Position numbers and translations under genes: made by a program. Of a DNA stretch of 64,000 nt, positions 15,986 to 25,300 are shown piece by piece. Every line of letters begins with the position of its first letter. The first letter of the stretch is position 1. The notes beneath the pieces were generated by a model. The model saw only the letters and a program-made list of their open reading frames with translations, did not search any database and had not been told where the DNA came from. This DNA is from Pseudorhodoplanes sp. GTDB taxonomy: Bacteria > Pseudomonadota > Alphaproteobacteria > Rhizobiales > Xanthobacteraceae. The stretch is from the NCBI GenBank assembly GCA_019187085.1, contig JABARS010000002.1, positions 124,001 through 188,000 of the forward strand, written 5' to 3'.

Positions 15986-16632
15986 GCGGTTCCTCCTGGT
16001 CGGGCTGATGGGCCTGCAATTGGAGCGGTCCTGCCGTCGGCGCGCTCCAGGCGATTCGTTGGTGCGACGGAGCCGGTCTTCTGCGCAATGACGCGTTTCA
16101 GGAACTGGACGATGTCAGGCTCGTCCCACTCGGCGGGTCCGACGAGGCGCCCGAGCTCGCGGCCGGTGCGGTCGATGAGCAGGGTCGCCGGCACGCCAAC
16201 GGTGGCGAGTTCGCGCGTCGCCTTGCCGGAACTGTCGATGTAGATCGCGATGTTGCGGATTCCGACATCCGCGTAGAACTTGCGAACCACCTCGAGTCCG
16301 GCGCGATCGATGGAGAGCGCAACGACTTCGAAATCTGAGCCGCCCAACAATCCCTGCAATCGGTCGAGCGATGGCATCTCGCGGCGGCACGGACCGCACC
16401 ATGTCGCCCAGATGTTGAGCAGCACGACCTTGCCCCGGAACTCGGCAAGGCTCCGCGGCCGTCCTTGGCCGTCCTCGAATGCAATCGAGGCAATCGGCTT
16501 CGGCGCTTCATGCAGGATGAAGTTCTTGGGCAATGGCTGCGCCGACGCGATTGCCATTCCCGCAAGGAGCAGTCCTGCTGCCAACAAGTGCTGGCCGAAG
16601 CAACGCACTATCAGCGTTCGGTCGAGGGTCAT
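15982..16632 (-). CDS. TlpA/ResA-like periplasmic thioredoxin
   Basis: The 216-residue protein has a signal sequence or anchor (about 12-32) and a redoxin domain with the active site WCGPC (C79, C82 in NIWATWCGPCRREMP) and the cis-proline loop GVPATLLID. It should reduce disulfides in periplasmic proteins such as apocytochromes or SCO/CuA, driven by CcdA from the same cluster. It overlaps the CcmG-like gene by 4 bases. Confidence 0.92.
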   Translation of the reverse strand: MTLDRTLIVRCFGQHLLAAGLLLAGMAIASAQPLPKNFILHEAPKPIASIAFEDGQGRPRSLAEFRGKVVLLNIWATWCGPCRREMPSLDRLQGLLGGSDFEVVALSIDRAGLEVVRKFYADVGIRNIAIYIDSSGKATRELATVGVPATLLIDRTGRELGRLVGPAEWDEPDIVQFLKRVIAQKTGSVAPTNRLERADGRTAPIAGPSARPGGTA

Positions 16633-17213
16633 TGCTGCCGCAGCCTCCGAACGAGCGGAAGGATTGTCGCCTCAATGTCCTTGGGTGTGAGTGGCCCGAT
16701 ATGCTTGTGAGCGATGCGACCGTCCTTCGTGATCACAAATGTTTCCGGAACGCCGTAGACACCCCAATCGATGGCGACCCGGCCATCGCGGTCGGCACCT
16801 GTCCGTGCGTAAGGATCACCCAGCGCATCGAGCCACCGCGCGGCGTGATCCGGCTGGTCCTTGTAATTGAGGCCGTGAATCGGAACGACACCGCCGGCCT
16901 TCAACTGCATGAACAGCGGATGTTCGTCGCGGCACGCGGCGCACCAGGAGGCGAAGACATTGACGAGAGAGACCTCGACCATGAGGTCGGCCTTGGAGAG
17001 GCCAAGCGTGCGACCTTGGACGGGCGGCAGGCTGAATTCCGGCACCGGCTTTCCGATCAACGCCGACGGGATTTCGCGCGCATTGTGCGTGAGACCCCAT
17101 CCCAATAACGCTGCCAGTGCCGCGAATATCGCCACAGGGATCAGATAGCCCAAGTAACGATGCCGCCGTGGCCGCGTCTCGTCTGCTGTTGTCAGCGTCA
17201 CGTCAACACTCAT
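16629..17213 (-). CDS. CcmG/DsbE-like thiol-disulfide interchange protein
   Basis: The 194-residue protein has an N-terminal membrane anchor (about 22-41), the CcmG-type lead-in IGKPVPEFSLPP and the active site WCAAC (C91, C94; CcmG usually has WCxxC with a proline nearby), then GVYGVPETFVI. It should keep apocytochrome c thiols reduced for haem attachment. The other ccm genes (ccmA, B, C, E, F, H) are not here, so it may serve the cluster's own cytochrome c or copper proteins. The start at 17213 overlaps the upstream small gene as ATGA. Confidence 0.9.
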   Translation of the reverse strand: MSVDVTLTTADETRPRRHRYLGYLIPVAIFAALAALLGWGLTHNAREIPSALIGKPVPEFSLPPVQGRTLGLSKADLMVEVSLVNVFASWCAACRDEHPLFMQLKAGGVVPIHGLNYKDQPDHAARWLDALGDPYARTGADRDGRVAIDWGVYGVPETFVITKDGRIAHKHIGPLTPKDIEATILPLVRRLRQQ

Positions 17214-17371
17214 TGTCGCTCCGGTCGATGAGGCGAGATTCTCCTGAGCAGAGCTCTGCCGAGGAGAATGAGCCCACTCACGAAGAGGATCAGGCCGAGC
17301 ACGCCCGCCGCGGTCCCTGCGTACATTCCGAGCTCGTAGCTCCAATCAAACTCCCTCATCGGCAATGTCAT
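17210..17371 (-). CDS. 53-residue single-helix membrane protein (possibly CcmD-like)
   Basis: A short frame from ATG 17371 to TGA 17210 encodes a 53-residue protein: short polar N-terminus (MREFDWSYELGMYAG), one hydrophobic helix (about 20-40) and a basic tail ending RRISPHRPERQ. GGGAG lies about 9 bases upstream, and its stop overlaps the CcmG-like start as ATGA, which argues for real coupled translation. Its size, topology and position directly before a CcmG gene recall CcmD, but the sequence match is not strong. Confidence 0.7.
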   Translation of the reverse strand: MTLPMREFDWSYELGMYAGTAAGVLGLILFVSGLILLGRALLRRISPHRPERQ

Positions 17372-17389
17372 TGGTGTTGTCTCCCGCGC

Positions 17390-17836
17390 TTACTCCGTCG
17401 CATAGACACGAGGATCGGCGTCGCTTCCGATTTCGAAGATCGTGAAGGGCTCAGTCTTCTGGCCGGTCATGCCGGGCGATCCGTCCGGCATGCCCGGCAG
17501 GGAAATCCCCCGAATGGCGGGACGCTCAGTCAGCAGCTTATCGAGCGTCTTCAACGGCACGTGTCCTTCCACGACATACTTGTCGATAAACATCGTGTGG
17601 CAGCCTTCGAGCTTTTCCGGAATGCTGACGCCGGCCTGCCGCCGGATCAGTGAAAGATTATGAGTGGGTACGACTTTCACCGTGAAGCCGTTGCGGCGCA
17701 GGTAGTTCGCATATTGCTCGCAGCAGCCGCATTGTGGATTCTTGTAGAGCGTCGCGGGCGGCCGCTCGGTGCTGCTGGCCGGGCTCACCGCCAGCGCCAC
17801 GACGAACGCCAAGATCGACAAGATGGATCGGAACAT
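17390..17836 (-). CDS. DUF411 exported metal-binding protein
   Basis: The 148-residue precursor has a signal peptide (cleavage near SPASS) followed by the DUF411 core: LYKNPQCGCCEQYANYLR (C36, C38, C39), a further Cys-His in LEGCHTMFI, and GHVPLKTLDKLL. DUF411 proteins are periplasmic and occur in copper- and silver-tolerance loci. The -GISLPGMPDGSPGM- loop is typical. It lies 18 bases upstream of the small membrane gene. Confidence 0.9.
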   Translation of the reverse strand: MFRSILSILAFVVALAVSPASSTERPPATLYKNPQCGCCEQYANYLRRNGFTVKVVPTHNLSLIRRQAGVSIPEKLEGCHTMFIDKYVVEGHVPLKTLDKLLTERPAIRGISLPGMPDGSPGMTGQKTEPFTIFEIGSDADPRVYATE

Positions 17837-17884
17837 TCAGTTACTCCTGTGTTTCACGCGCCGCATATTCGCGCGGGTTGGCCG

Positions 17885-18592
17885 TCAGCACTTGCTCTGG
17901 AGGAAGGCGCTGATTTGCGCCGGATCGGAAAAGACGAGTGACGCACGGTCACCTTGCATGCCGGAGCCGGTCAGCACGGGCCTCCCGCCTTTCGGCCCAA
18001 GGGCGCTGGAGTCGACCTTGAGACGCAGGTTCAGCGCCCAAAATGAATGCTCTTGCCCATCGGCGGTGGTCACGAAATAGGAGTTCTGGCAGTAGCGCGC
18101 GGCCTTGACCTGCTGGGTTGGTCCAACCTTGCTCAGGTCCTCCGGCGTCTGCCCACGCGCAAGAGAGTCAGGAACAAGGCGCTGGGCCACTACCGCCTTT
18201 GCTCCGCCAGGCGCCATCGCGAGGCGAAGAAATGCGATCAAATCTTGCCTTGTCTTCTCGTCCTCGATTCCGCGAAAGGTCATTTGACTGCCGGCCACGA
18301 ATCCTGCGGGGTTCGCGAGCCATGCATTCAATGTGGTCTCGTCCCACAGGAATTCCTGGGCCTTGAGCGCCTTCGAGTAGCGCGGGAAATCAGCGACCGA
18401 CGCGGCCTTCTTGCCCCAGAGGTCCGCCAGACTCGGGCCCGTCAGGTGCATGCCTGGTTCGAGCGAATGGCAGGCGGCGCATGCGCGGTAGGCCATGGCG
18501 CCGCGTTGCGGACTTCCTTGCGCATGCGCCGGTCCGGTGGCGGCCGAAATGAGGGCTACCGCACCAGCGATGACGTAGCTCTTCGCGCTCAT
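17885..18592 (-). CDS. Exported class I cytochrome c with a C-terminal extension
   Basis: The 235-residue precursor has a signal peptide (cleavage near PAHA-QG) and one haem site, CAACH (38-42), with the likely axial methionine in SQMTFRGI, as in the cytochrome c2 fold. Residues about 135-235 are an extra domain (ARYCQNSYFVTTADG and a final QSKC) that I do not recognise. GGGAG precedes the ATG at 18592. It follows the multicopper oxidase by 15 bases and may be its electron partner. Confidence 0.88.
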   Translation of the reverse strand: MSAKSYVIAGAVALISAATGPAHAQGSPQRGAMAYRACAACHSLEPGMHLTGPSLADLWGKKAASVADFPRYSKALKAQEFLWDETTLNAWLANPAGFVAGSQMTFRGIEDEKTRQDLIAFLRLAMAPGGAKAVVAQRLVPDSLARGQTPEDLSKVGPTQQVKAARYCQNSYFVTTADGQEHSFWALNLRLKVDSSALGPKGGRPVLTGSGMQGDRASLVFSDPAQISAFLQSKC

Positions 18593-18606
18593 CGAACTTC
18601 TCCCGC

Positions 18607-20043
18607 TCAGGTGACGCGGATGACGCCCATCATGCCGCCGGCTTGATGTTCGAGAATGTGGCAGTGGATCATCCAGTCGCCGGGGTTGTCGGCGACGAAC
18701 GCGATTTCGGCCCGCTCCTGCCGGCTCAGCAGTACGGTGTCCTGCCATTCGCGGTGTCGGGTCGGCTTTCCGTCTCTCGTGATCACGCGGAACGAGTGGC
18801 CATGCAGGTGCACCGGGTGAGGCCACATCGTGTCGTTGACGAGCTCCAGGACGTAGGACCGATTGAGCTCCAGCGTGAGCAGGGGATCGTGAACATGGCC
18901 CTTGGCCGCGACGCCGTTGATCGCCCAGACCAGGCCGTTGTGCATGAGCGTGCGGATGTCGACCGGCTTGCCGTCCAGCATCGCCGTTCGCATTGAGCCC
19001 ATCATCCCACCGCCCAGCGTGACTTGGTGGCGCTGGGCATTCTTGAGGTCCAGTTCGGGAAGCGGATTGTCCGGCAACACGACGGGCACAGCGCCTGCGA
19101 GGTCGCGCAATGGCGCGGCATCGGAATAGGCCAAATCGATCAACCGATATTCGAGCCCGCGGTAGAACGTGTCCACGACGCGGAAACGCTGTCCCGGTTG
19201 TGCCGTCATGTCGAGGAGAAGATCAATGCGCATGGCCGGGCCAAGCACGATGCGTCCATCCGACGGCGCGTGCGGCTCGACCGGCTGACCATCGAGCGCG
19301 ATGATTTGCGGCCGATGGCCCGCGAACTCGAGGCCGAAGATGCGCGCGTTTGCGCCGTTGATCAGGCGCAGGCGAATGCGTTCGCCCGCGCGCACGGCAA
19401 AGGTTTCGGGGATACGGCCGTTGATGGTAACGGTATTCCCGACGCGCCCGTTGTGACTGACGTCATGCATGTTGCCGAAGTCGCCGCTGATCGAGGCGTC
19501 GTTGAGAAGCCGCCAGTCAGCGAGCACCCAGGTGACGTCGCGATCGACCGGAACCGCTTCGCGCTCCTCGACGATCAGCGGGCCGTAGAGTCCACGGCCG
19601 ACCTGAACGAAGCTTCGCTGGTGGGGGTGGTACCAGAAGGTCCCCGCATCGGGACACGTAAACTCGTAAGCGAATGTTTCGCCGGGTGCGATCGGCTTCT
19701 GCGTGAGGTGCGGAACGCCATCCATGGCGTTCGGAAGGCGTATGCCATGCCAATGCACGGTCGTCTCTTCGGGCAGTCGGTTTTCGACGAGAACGCGGAT
19801 GCGCTCGCCCTGACGAACCCGAATTTCCGGCCCGGGGGTACGGCCGTTGTAGCACCACACATCCGTTTCCGGATGCGGAGGGCCCACGAGCGATGCGCGA
19901 GCTGGCGCGGCAGCGAGCGTGAATACCCGCGCTGACGTCACAGCACCGAGTGCGCTGCGCGGAAGCCATCCCGCGGCGGCCAAGCCCGCGCTTCCTGCGA
20001 GCAATTCCCGACGGTTAATGGTCGGGACGCAGATTCTGGACAT
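18607..20043 (-). CDS. Multicopper oxidase with Tat signal (CopA/CueO-like)
   Basis: The 477-residue oxidase starts with a twin-arginine signal (INRRELLAGSAGLAAAG) and has the four copper-ligand blocks: HWHG, WYHPHQ, HPVHLHGHSF and HCHILEHQ. It should oxidise Cu(I) to Cu(II) in the periplasm. No methionine-rich insert as long as that of CueO is present, though DLKNAQRHQVTLGGGMMGSMR provides a short one. GGAGGG precedes the ATG at 20043. It leads the copper/redox cluster or follows the small Cys-rich gene. Confidence 0.94.
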   Translation of the reverse strand: MSRICVPTINRRELLAGSAGLAAAGWLPRSALGAVTSARVFTLAAAPARASLVGPPHPETDVWCYNGRTPGPEIRVRQGERIRVLVENRLPEETTVHWHGIRLPNAMDGVPHLTQKPIAPGETFAYEFTCPDAGTFWYHPHQRSFVQVGRGLYGPLIVEEREAVPVDRDVTWVLADWRLLNDASISGDFGNMHDVSHNGRVGNTVTINGRIPETFAVRAGERIRLRLINGANARIFGLEFAGHRPQIIALDGQPVEPHAPSDGRIVLGPAMRIDLLLDMTAQPGQRFRVVDTFYRGLEYRLIDLAYSDAAPLRDLAGAVPVVLPDNPLPELDLKNAQRHQVTLGGGMMGSMRTAMLDGKPVDIRTLMHNGLVWAINGVAAKGHVHDPLLTLELNRSYVLELVNDTMWPHPVHLHGHSFRVITRDGKPTRHREWQDTVLLSRQERAEIAFVADNPGDWMIHCHILEHQAGGMMGVIRVT

Positions 20044-20174
20044 TGAAGACCCTCCGTGCGCTCGAAACCCGGATGCATGCAGACCGGTGAGGGCCGCGCG
20101 CACCATGAACTCATGGACGCGCGCAGTGCGTTGCCGCATGCGCGTCCGCGCACGCCGCTCAAAGGCAGCGCGCG

Positions 20175-20534
20175 TCAGCTCAGGCTGGTGGGTCTAGGAG
20201 GGTAAGGGTCGGGTGGCCCGTGATGGTCCACGACAGCAGTGATGAAAAGCGCTGTGGGAGATGCCAAGGCGCTTGGCACAACTGAAGGGGCACCCGGCAG
20301 TATGGCAGACATCGTGCTGCCGCAGACCGCAAAGCAGGCCATTGGCAAGCCGTCGTCGCCGCCGGTGCAGCCGCTGCACCCGCCTGGCATTGGCATGTCG
20401 CTGGTCGATGCCGCCGACATCTTGACGGCCATGTCCGAAGCCTGGACGCCCTGCGCCGCGCCTGAGACGACTAGCGTCAGGGCGAGGAGCAGACCAAGAA
20501 AGCGACGAACCTTGTTCGGCATAGGTTCAAGCAT
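20175..20534 (-). CDS. Small exported cysteine-rich protein upstream of the copper oxidase
   Basis: The protein of about 119 residues has a signal peptide (cleavage near GAAQG) and a mature region with GGCSGCTGGDDGLPMACFAVCG, i.e. two CxxC-like pairs among Met residues, then a His-Pro tail (DHHGPPDPYPP). This arrangement suggests exported metal binding. None of the candidate starts (20534, 20522, 20552) has a clear ribosome binding site, so the N-terminus is uncertain. I do not recognise a named family. Confidence 0.65.
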   Translation of the reverse strand: MLEPMPNKVRRFLGLLLALTLVVSGAAQGVQASDMAVKMSAASTSDMPMPGGCSGCTGGDDGLPMACFAVCGSTMSAILPGAPSVVPSALASPTALFITAVVDHHGPPDPYPPRPTSLS

Positions 20535-20641
20535 AGCCATGCAGTACGGCAAAAGCTAGGTATCGCCCTCCTGGGGCAAAGGCCATGCGTTTGAGTTGGG
20601 ATCACGGCTTTGTGAGCCCCGGGGCCCGGAGGGTACAGGCG

Positions 20642-20776
20642 TTAGCTTCGACGTTTGAAAAACAAATACTTAGCAAGAGCTCCGATTCCGAGAACCAGAA
20701 CGACGAGGACGAGGAGCCAAATCACTCCCATCGCCCATCCCATACCATCCATCATTCCCATCATGTCCGGCATCAT
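20642..20776 (-). CDS. 44-residue Met-rich single-helix microprotein
   Basis: A short frame from ATG 20776 to TAA 20642 encodes a Met-rich head (MMPDMMGMMDGMGWAMG; eight Met in 16 residues), one helix rich in Leu and Val (about 17-35) and a basic tail KRRS. Such heads are found on small membrane proteins next to copper genes, and the frame sits just upstream of the copper cluster on the same strand. The start is uncertain: a GTG lies one codon upstream and no strong ribosome binding site is visible. Confidence 0.55.
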   Translation of the reverse strand: MMPDMMGMMDGMGWAMGVIWLLVLVVLVLGIGALAKYLFFKRRS

Positions 20777-20949
20777 CACGCGTGTTCCGAGGACCATTGG
20801 GGCAATGCCCAGACTGGCGCGACGTTCCGTGTCTCAAAGCCCTTTTCCGGTAAGAAAACATGGCCGCGCCTCGTTCGTTAATTGGAGGAAACCGACATTC
20901 GAGGAAGATCAAAAGCAAGCGCCCGTCCGGTTGAACGAGTGATCGGAGT

Positions 20950-22305
20950 TCAGGGCACGTAGTGGCCCCAGAAGTGCGACTGGTCGCTCTCGATGTAGCC
21001 GTCGTTGGTCGCGAAATTGACCCGAACATCCACCACGTCGTTCGCTGCGAGCGGCGTGGGGATCGTCAGGTTGTAGGTGGTGACATCGTCGACCGGCGCG
21101 CCGGAGACGGCCCGACCACGCCCGAGCTCGGCACCGTTCTTGTAGAATGTCGCGATCACCTTGGTCGGCACGGTCGCATTCGCCTTGAAGCGCAACGAGA
21201 AGCCGAGCGCGTAGGTGCCGGCGAACGGCGCCGTGAAATTGTTGTTGCTGCCGTTGAAGGCGTTCTGATCGTTGGAGTCGGCGTTGTTGAACTGGACCTT
21301 GGTCCAAGTGTTGGCTGCGATGTAGTTGTCGAAATTGGTGTAGGCGGAGAACTTCGGCGCCAGCGGCAGTTTGAGCCGTCCTGTGTTGCGGTCGACCACG
21401 AAGCCGGTGAAGTAGTTTGAGCCGTCAGGCGAGACCTTGATGGTGAAATCGTCGTCGCCGAGGAGGCCAAACAGCGCACGGGCCGAATAGTTGGTCTGGA
21501 ATGTGAGCGCGACATCGTCGCCGGCCGCCGCCTTGTTGAAGGTGAAGCGGACATCGTCGGTCTCGCGGTCGAACAGAAAAGCGGTGCCCTTGACGATCAG
21601 CGCGTTGTCGGCGTCGGCGGTCGCGCCGCCGAGGCCGACATGGCCGGTGTCCTTGTCGATGGAGACGGCTAGGGAGAAGGTCGAGCCGTCGGGGCTGACC
21701 TTGACGACGAAGTCGTCATCCCCGAGGAGCCCAAGCAAAGCGCGGGTACTGAACACGTCCTGGAAGGTCAGCCCTGCGTCCTTTGCCGCCGCGCTCTTGT
21801 TCAGCATGACGCGCATGTCGCCGGTGCCCGGCGTCACGTCATCGTGGCTGAGCAGGACCGCGTTCGATTTGACGGCGAGCCGGTTGGTGTCGTTGGCCGC
21901 TGTCAGGATGCCGAGCTTGGCGAGCGTTCCATTGCCGGCGCCAACGATCGTCAGGTAGCCGCCGGCGGCAGCCAGGTCCGTCCAATCCGAACCGGTCCAG
22001 ACCGTCAACGCCCCGGTTGCCTCATCGAAACAGAGCCAGCCCTTCTTCGGGGCGAGCTTGACCCACTGGCCGCTGGTGTAGAGGGCGATGTTGAGGTCCC
22101 ACGTCGCCCAGGCCCCGGTCGCTCCGGAGGCGACCTTGTAGCGGTCGCCCTCCGCGGGAGTGGTGGGCGGCGCGGTATGCGTCGAGTCGACCACCGACAG
22201 CATGACGATCGCATCGAGGACGACGATCGCCTGGTTGTGGGTGACGTGCTTCTGCGACTGGCTGGCCGCGATCAGCGGCAGGCCAAGATGTGGCGTGTCG
22301 GTCAT
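20950..22305 (-). CDS. Phage tail fibre/tip protein with DUF2793 domain
   Basis: The 451-residue protein begins with a DUF2793 domain (HLGLPLIAASQSQKHVTHNQ, then EGDRYKVASGATGAW and GWLCFDEATG). The middle holds two copies of a 40-residue unit (RALLGLLGDDDFVVKVSPDG and RALFGLLGDDDFTIKVSPDG). The C-terminal 130 residues look like a C1q/TNF-type beta-sandwich (PFAGTYALGFSLRFKA). It is the last structural gene of the phage and should bind host surface sugars. Confidence 0.85.
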   Translation of the reverse strand: MTDTPHLGLPLIAASQSQKHVTHNQAIVVLDAIVMLSVVDSTHTAPPTTPAEGDRYKVASGATGAWATWDLNIALYTSGQWVKLAPKKGWLCFDEATGALTVWTGSDWTDLAAAGGYLTIVGAGNGTLAKLGILTAANDTNRLAVKSNAVLLSHDDVTPGTGDMRVMLNKSAAAKDAGLTFQDVFSTRALLGLLGDDDFVVKVSPDGSTFSLAVSIDKDTGHVGLGGATADADNALIVKGTAFLFDRETDDVRFTFNKAAAGDDVALTFQTNYSARALFGLLGDDDFTIKVSPDGSNYFTGFVVDRNTGRLKLPLAPKFSAYTNFDNYIAANTWTKVQFNNADSNDQNAFNGSNNNFTAPFAGTYALGFSLRFKANATVPTKVIATFYKNGAELGRGRAVSGAPVDDVTTYNLTIPTPLAANDVVDVRVNFATNDGYIESDQSHFWGHYVP

Positions 22306-22308
22306 GAA

Positions 22309-25300
22309 TTACGGGACTATCTTGATTGCGCCGGTGCCGCGCCCATAGGCGAGGCTGGCCTGGTAGACGGCGAATTTCACCTGGGCCTGGTTGCCGCCGA
22401 AGTCGGCGGCTTGCATGGTCGCGGTATAGAGGAAGGTCGGCTGATTGACGCGGGCCGTGCGCCTGACCACGCCGGTTCCGATATCGATGATGTCGAGGTC
22501 GTAGAGCTCGACCTCTTCGCCGAGCGGCACATCGGGCGCTTCCCAGTTGTCGCCGTCGATGCGCGTGCGGCGAATCCAGCTCAGCGTCCAGTCGAACGTG
22601 CTCGGGTCGCGGACACCCGCGAGATGGACCGGGCTGTAAGGCCGCAAACCCACGCCATCGAAGCTAAACGAGACCGCCTGGTAGGTCGGGTCATCGATCG
22701 CCTTGGTAGAGGGACCCCATTTCCAGGTCCATGGATTGTGGCGCTCGGTGACGGCGATGGTCGATTGCACGACGGTCGGATCGAGCATCACGAACGGTGC
22801 GCCGGGGCCGACTGGATCGCGCATGGCGTATTCGCTGCCGAGCTGGCCGCGCAAGAGCCGCGTGAGCTTGTACTGGTCGGAGGCGATTAGCTCGGCGGTC
22901 GCGAACTGGAGAATCTCCCATTCGCCGTCGGCGTTCTGGATGGCGCAGGTGTTGCCGCCGGCGAGTACGAAAGCATCGTCGAGTGAGGCGAGCGCCTGGG
23001 TCGAAGGCAGCTGGACGTGGAGGCTGTTGACCACGTCCCAGGTCCACAACGGTCCCGAATAGAAGTCGAACAGGGTCCTGCCGATGGTCGCGCGGTTGAC
23101 AATGAACTGGTCGCGCACGAAGCCGCTCGTTGCCGGCGAACGGAACACGTCGACCCGCGCCCAGGGTTCGGCATAGGCGGCAAGGCGCGGTACTCCGGGC
23201 ACCTCGCTCGCGGCCAGCACCGACAGGTCCATGATGTGGAGCACGGCCGGGCCGGGCTCGGCCTCCGGCCGCGGCTGGCGGGAGGGCGAAGGCGCATCGG
23301 GCGTGCCATAGGTCGCCTCTTCGGTACGAACAAGCCGAGCCGGCCGGGTCCGCTCATAGCCAAGCTGCTCGATACGCATCTCGAAGCTGCGGCCATTGAG
23401 CTCGAAGGTGACGACATCAGTTGGCTCCAAAGCGTAGGCCGAGGGCGGCAGGGTAAGGTCGGCCCGCTCGCGCATGACCCAGGTGTCGACGAGGAGCGCA
23501 TCGGCGATGCCCTGCGCCTCCGAATAGTCGAGCGCAAACGCCGGCGTAACTTCGATGGTGCGGCGGCTCGATCCCCTGAGCCTTCGCGAATAGACGTCGG
23601 CCGATTGATAGTCGTTGTCGGGATCGAGGAAGCGCAGGTGAGCGGTTTCGGGCAGGTCCGTCTCCTGCGCGCGGGTGAGCGTATAGAAGCGCTTGTCCTC
23701 GTTCCCGCTGTCGACGAGGTCGTCCGCGATGAAGCTTGCGACCGGCGAACCGCCGCGCTGGACGAAGCGGATTGCGTTGCCGGACTCGACCGCGTCGAAG
23801 AAGTAGACCTGCATCAGGGGGGCGAGCGCATTGCGCGGGCTCATGATGCTGTCGATCGCATATCCGCGCACGATCCCATTGATGCCGGAGGTGTCGATAG
23901 AAACGCCAAGTCCGGCACAGATCTCCTGCACGGTGTCGGCAAGCGTCACGAGCCCGAGCCGGCCGGAGAGCCAGTGCCCGCGCCGCCAGTTGGCGGCGTC
24001 CCGCCAGACCAGCGACGAGTTCGGATACTGCGGATAGGGCCGCGCGTCCCAGGTCCAGGCGAACAGGGAACCCGGATCGATCATCGGGCCGCCATAGACC
24101 GACGAGGTCGGGTTGTGGCCGGCGGCCGGATTCCAATACGCGATGTGCGCTTCGAGGAAGGCGCGCTGGATCAGGTCGTCGCGGCGCCCCGTCGAGAAAT
24201 ATGGAAAGAAGCTTTCCGACGACTTCGGGTCGTAGAAGACGTTCGGCTGATTCGTCCCCTTGTCGATCGCCGGGCACCCGAACTCGGTGAACCAGACCGG
24301 CTTTGACTGCGGCACCCAGGCGGTCGGCGTGCCGATCTCGATGCCGCCCGGGCGGTTGCAGTGCTGGTTCGCCCACCAGCCGTGGAAGTCCTTGTAGCGG
24401 AACACCCACGGCTTGCCGTAGGCGCCGTCGGCGATCGGCGTGCGAACTTGCGCCTTGCGGTCATCGCCCGAGCCATAGAACCAGTCGAAGAGCTCGCCGC
24501 CCTCGATGTTACCTTGCAGGTAGCCCTGGCCGTAGATCGATGGCACGCCGGCTTCGGCGTCGAGGTGGAGCCGGCCCGAGCGCCAGTCGGAGAGCGGCAT
24601 GTAGTTGTCGATACCTATGAAATCGACATTCGCGCTCGCCCACAGCGGGTCGAGGTGGAAGTAGAGATCGTTCGAGCCGTCATCGGGCCTGAAGTTCGCG
24701 TACTCGCTCCAATCCGCGGCATAGCCGACCTTGCAGGGCGAGCCGACGATCGCCTTCACGTCGGCGGCAAGCGCGACCATGTGCGCGACCGCCGGGAACG
24801 ACGACGACCCCGATCGCACGCTGTTGAGCGCGACCATCTCGGAGCCGATCAGGAAGGCGTCCACGCCGCCCGCCGCGACGGCGAGCTTGGCGCAGTGCAG
24901 GATGAAGCGCCGATAGGACCACTCGTTCGGACCGCTGTAGGGGATGGTGTCACCGTTCCACGCCCCGAAATCCGACGGCGCCGCGCTGCCAAAGAACGCA
25001 TCCACTTGCGTCGAGGCGGCTGCGGTCTTGTCGACCGTCCCGGCATAGCCCGGCGCCGGCGAGCAGATGATGCGACCGCGCCAGGGGAAGGCCAGCTGCC
25101 CATTGGTCGCTGCGTTGTCGCTATAGGGGTTCGGCAGGCCGTTCCCCGGCGGGATGTCCATCATCACCAGGGGATAGAGCACGACGCGGAAGCCGCGCGC
25201 TTTGAACTCGGTGATCGCCTGCACCACGGACCGATCGGCAGGTGCGCCGCCGAGGAGGGCGCCGAAGCTGTCGGAGGAGACCACATCGGCGCCGGCTCTC

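Noticed and set aside
15220..17371. A full cytochrome c maturation (ccm) operon
   Set aside because: Only a CcmG-like and possibly a CcmD-like gene are present; ccmABC, E, F and H are missing.
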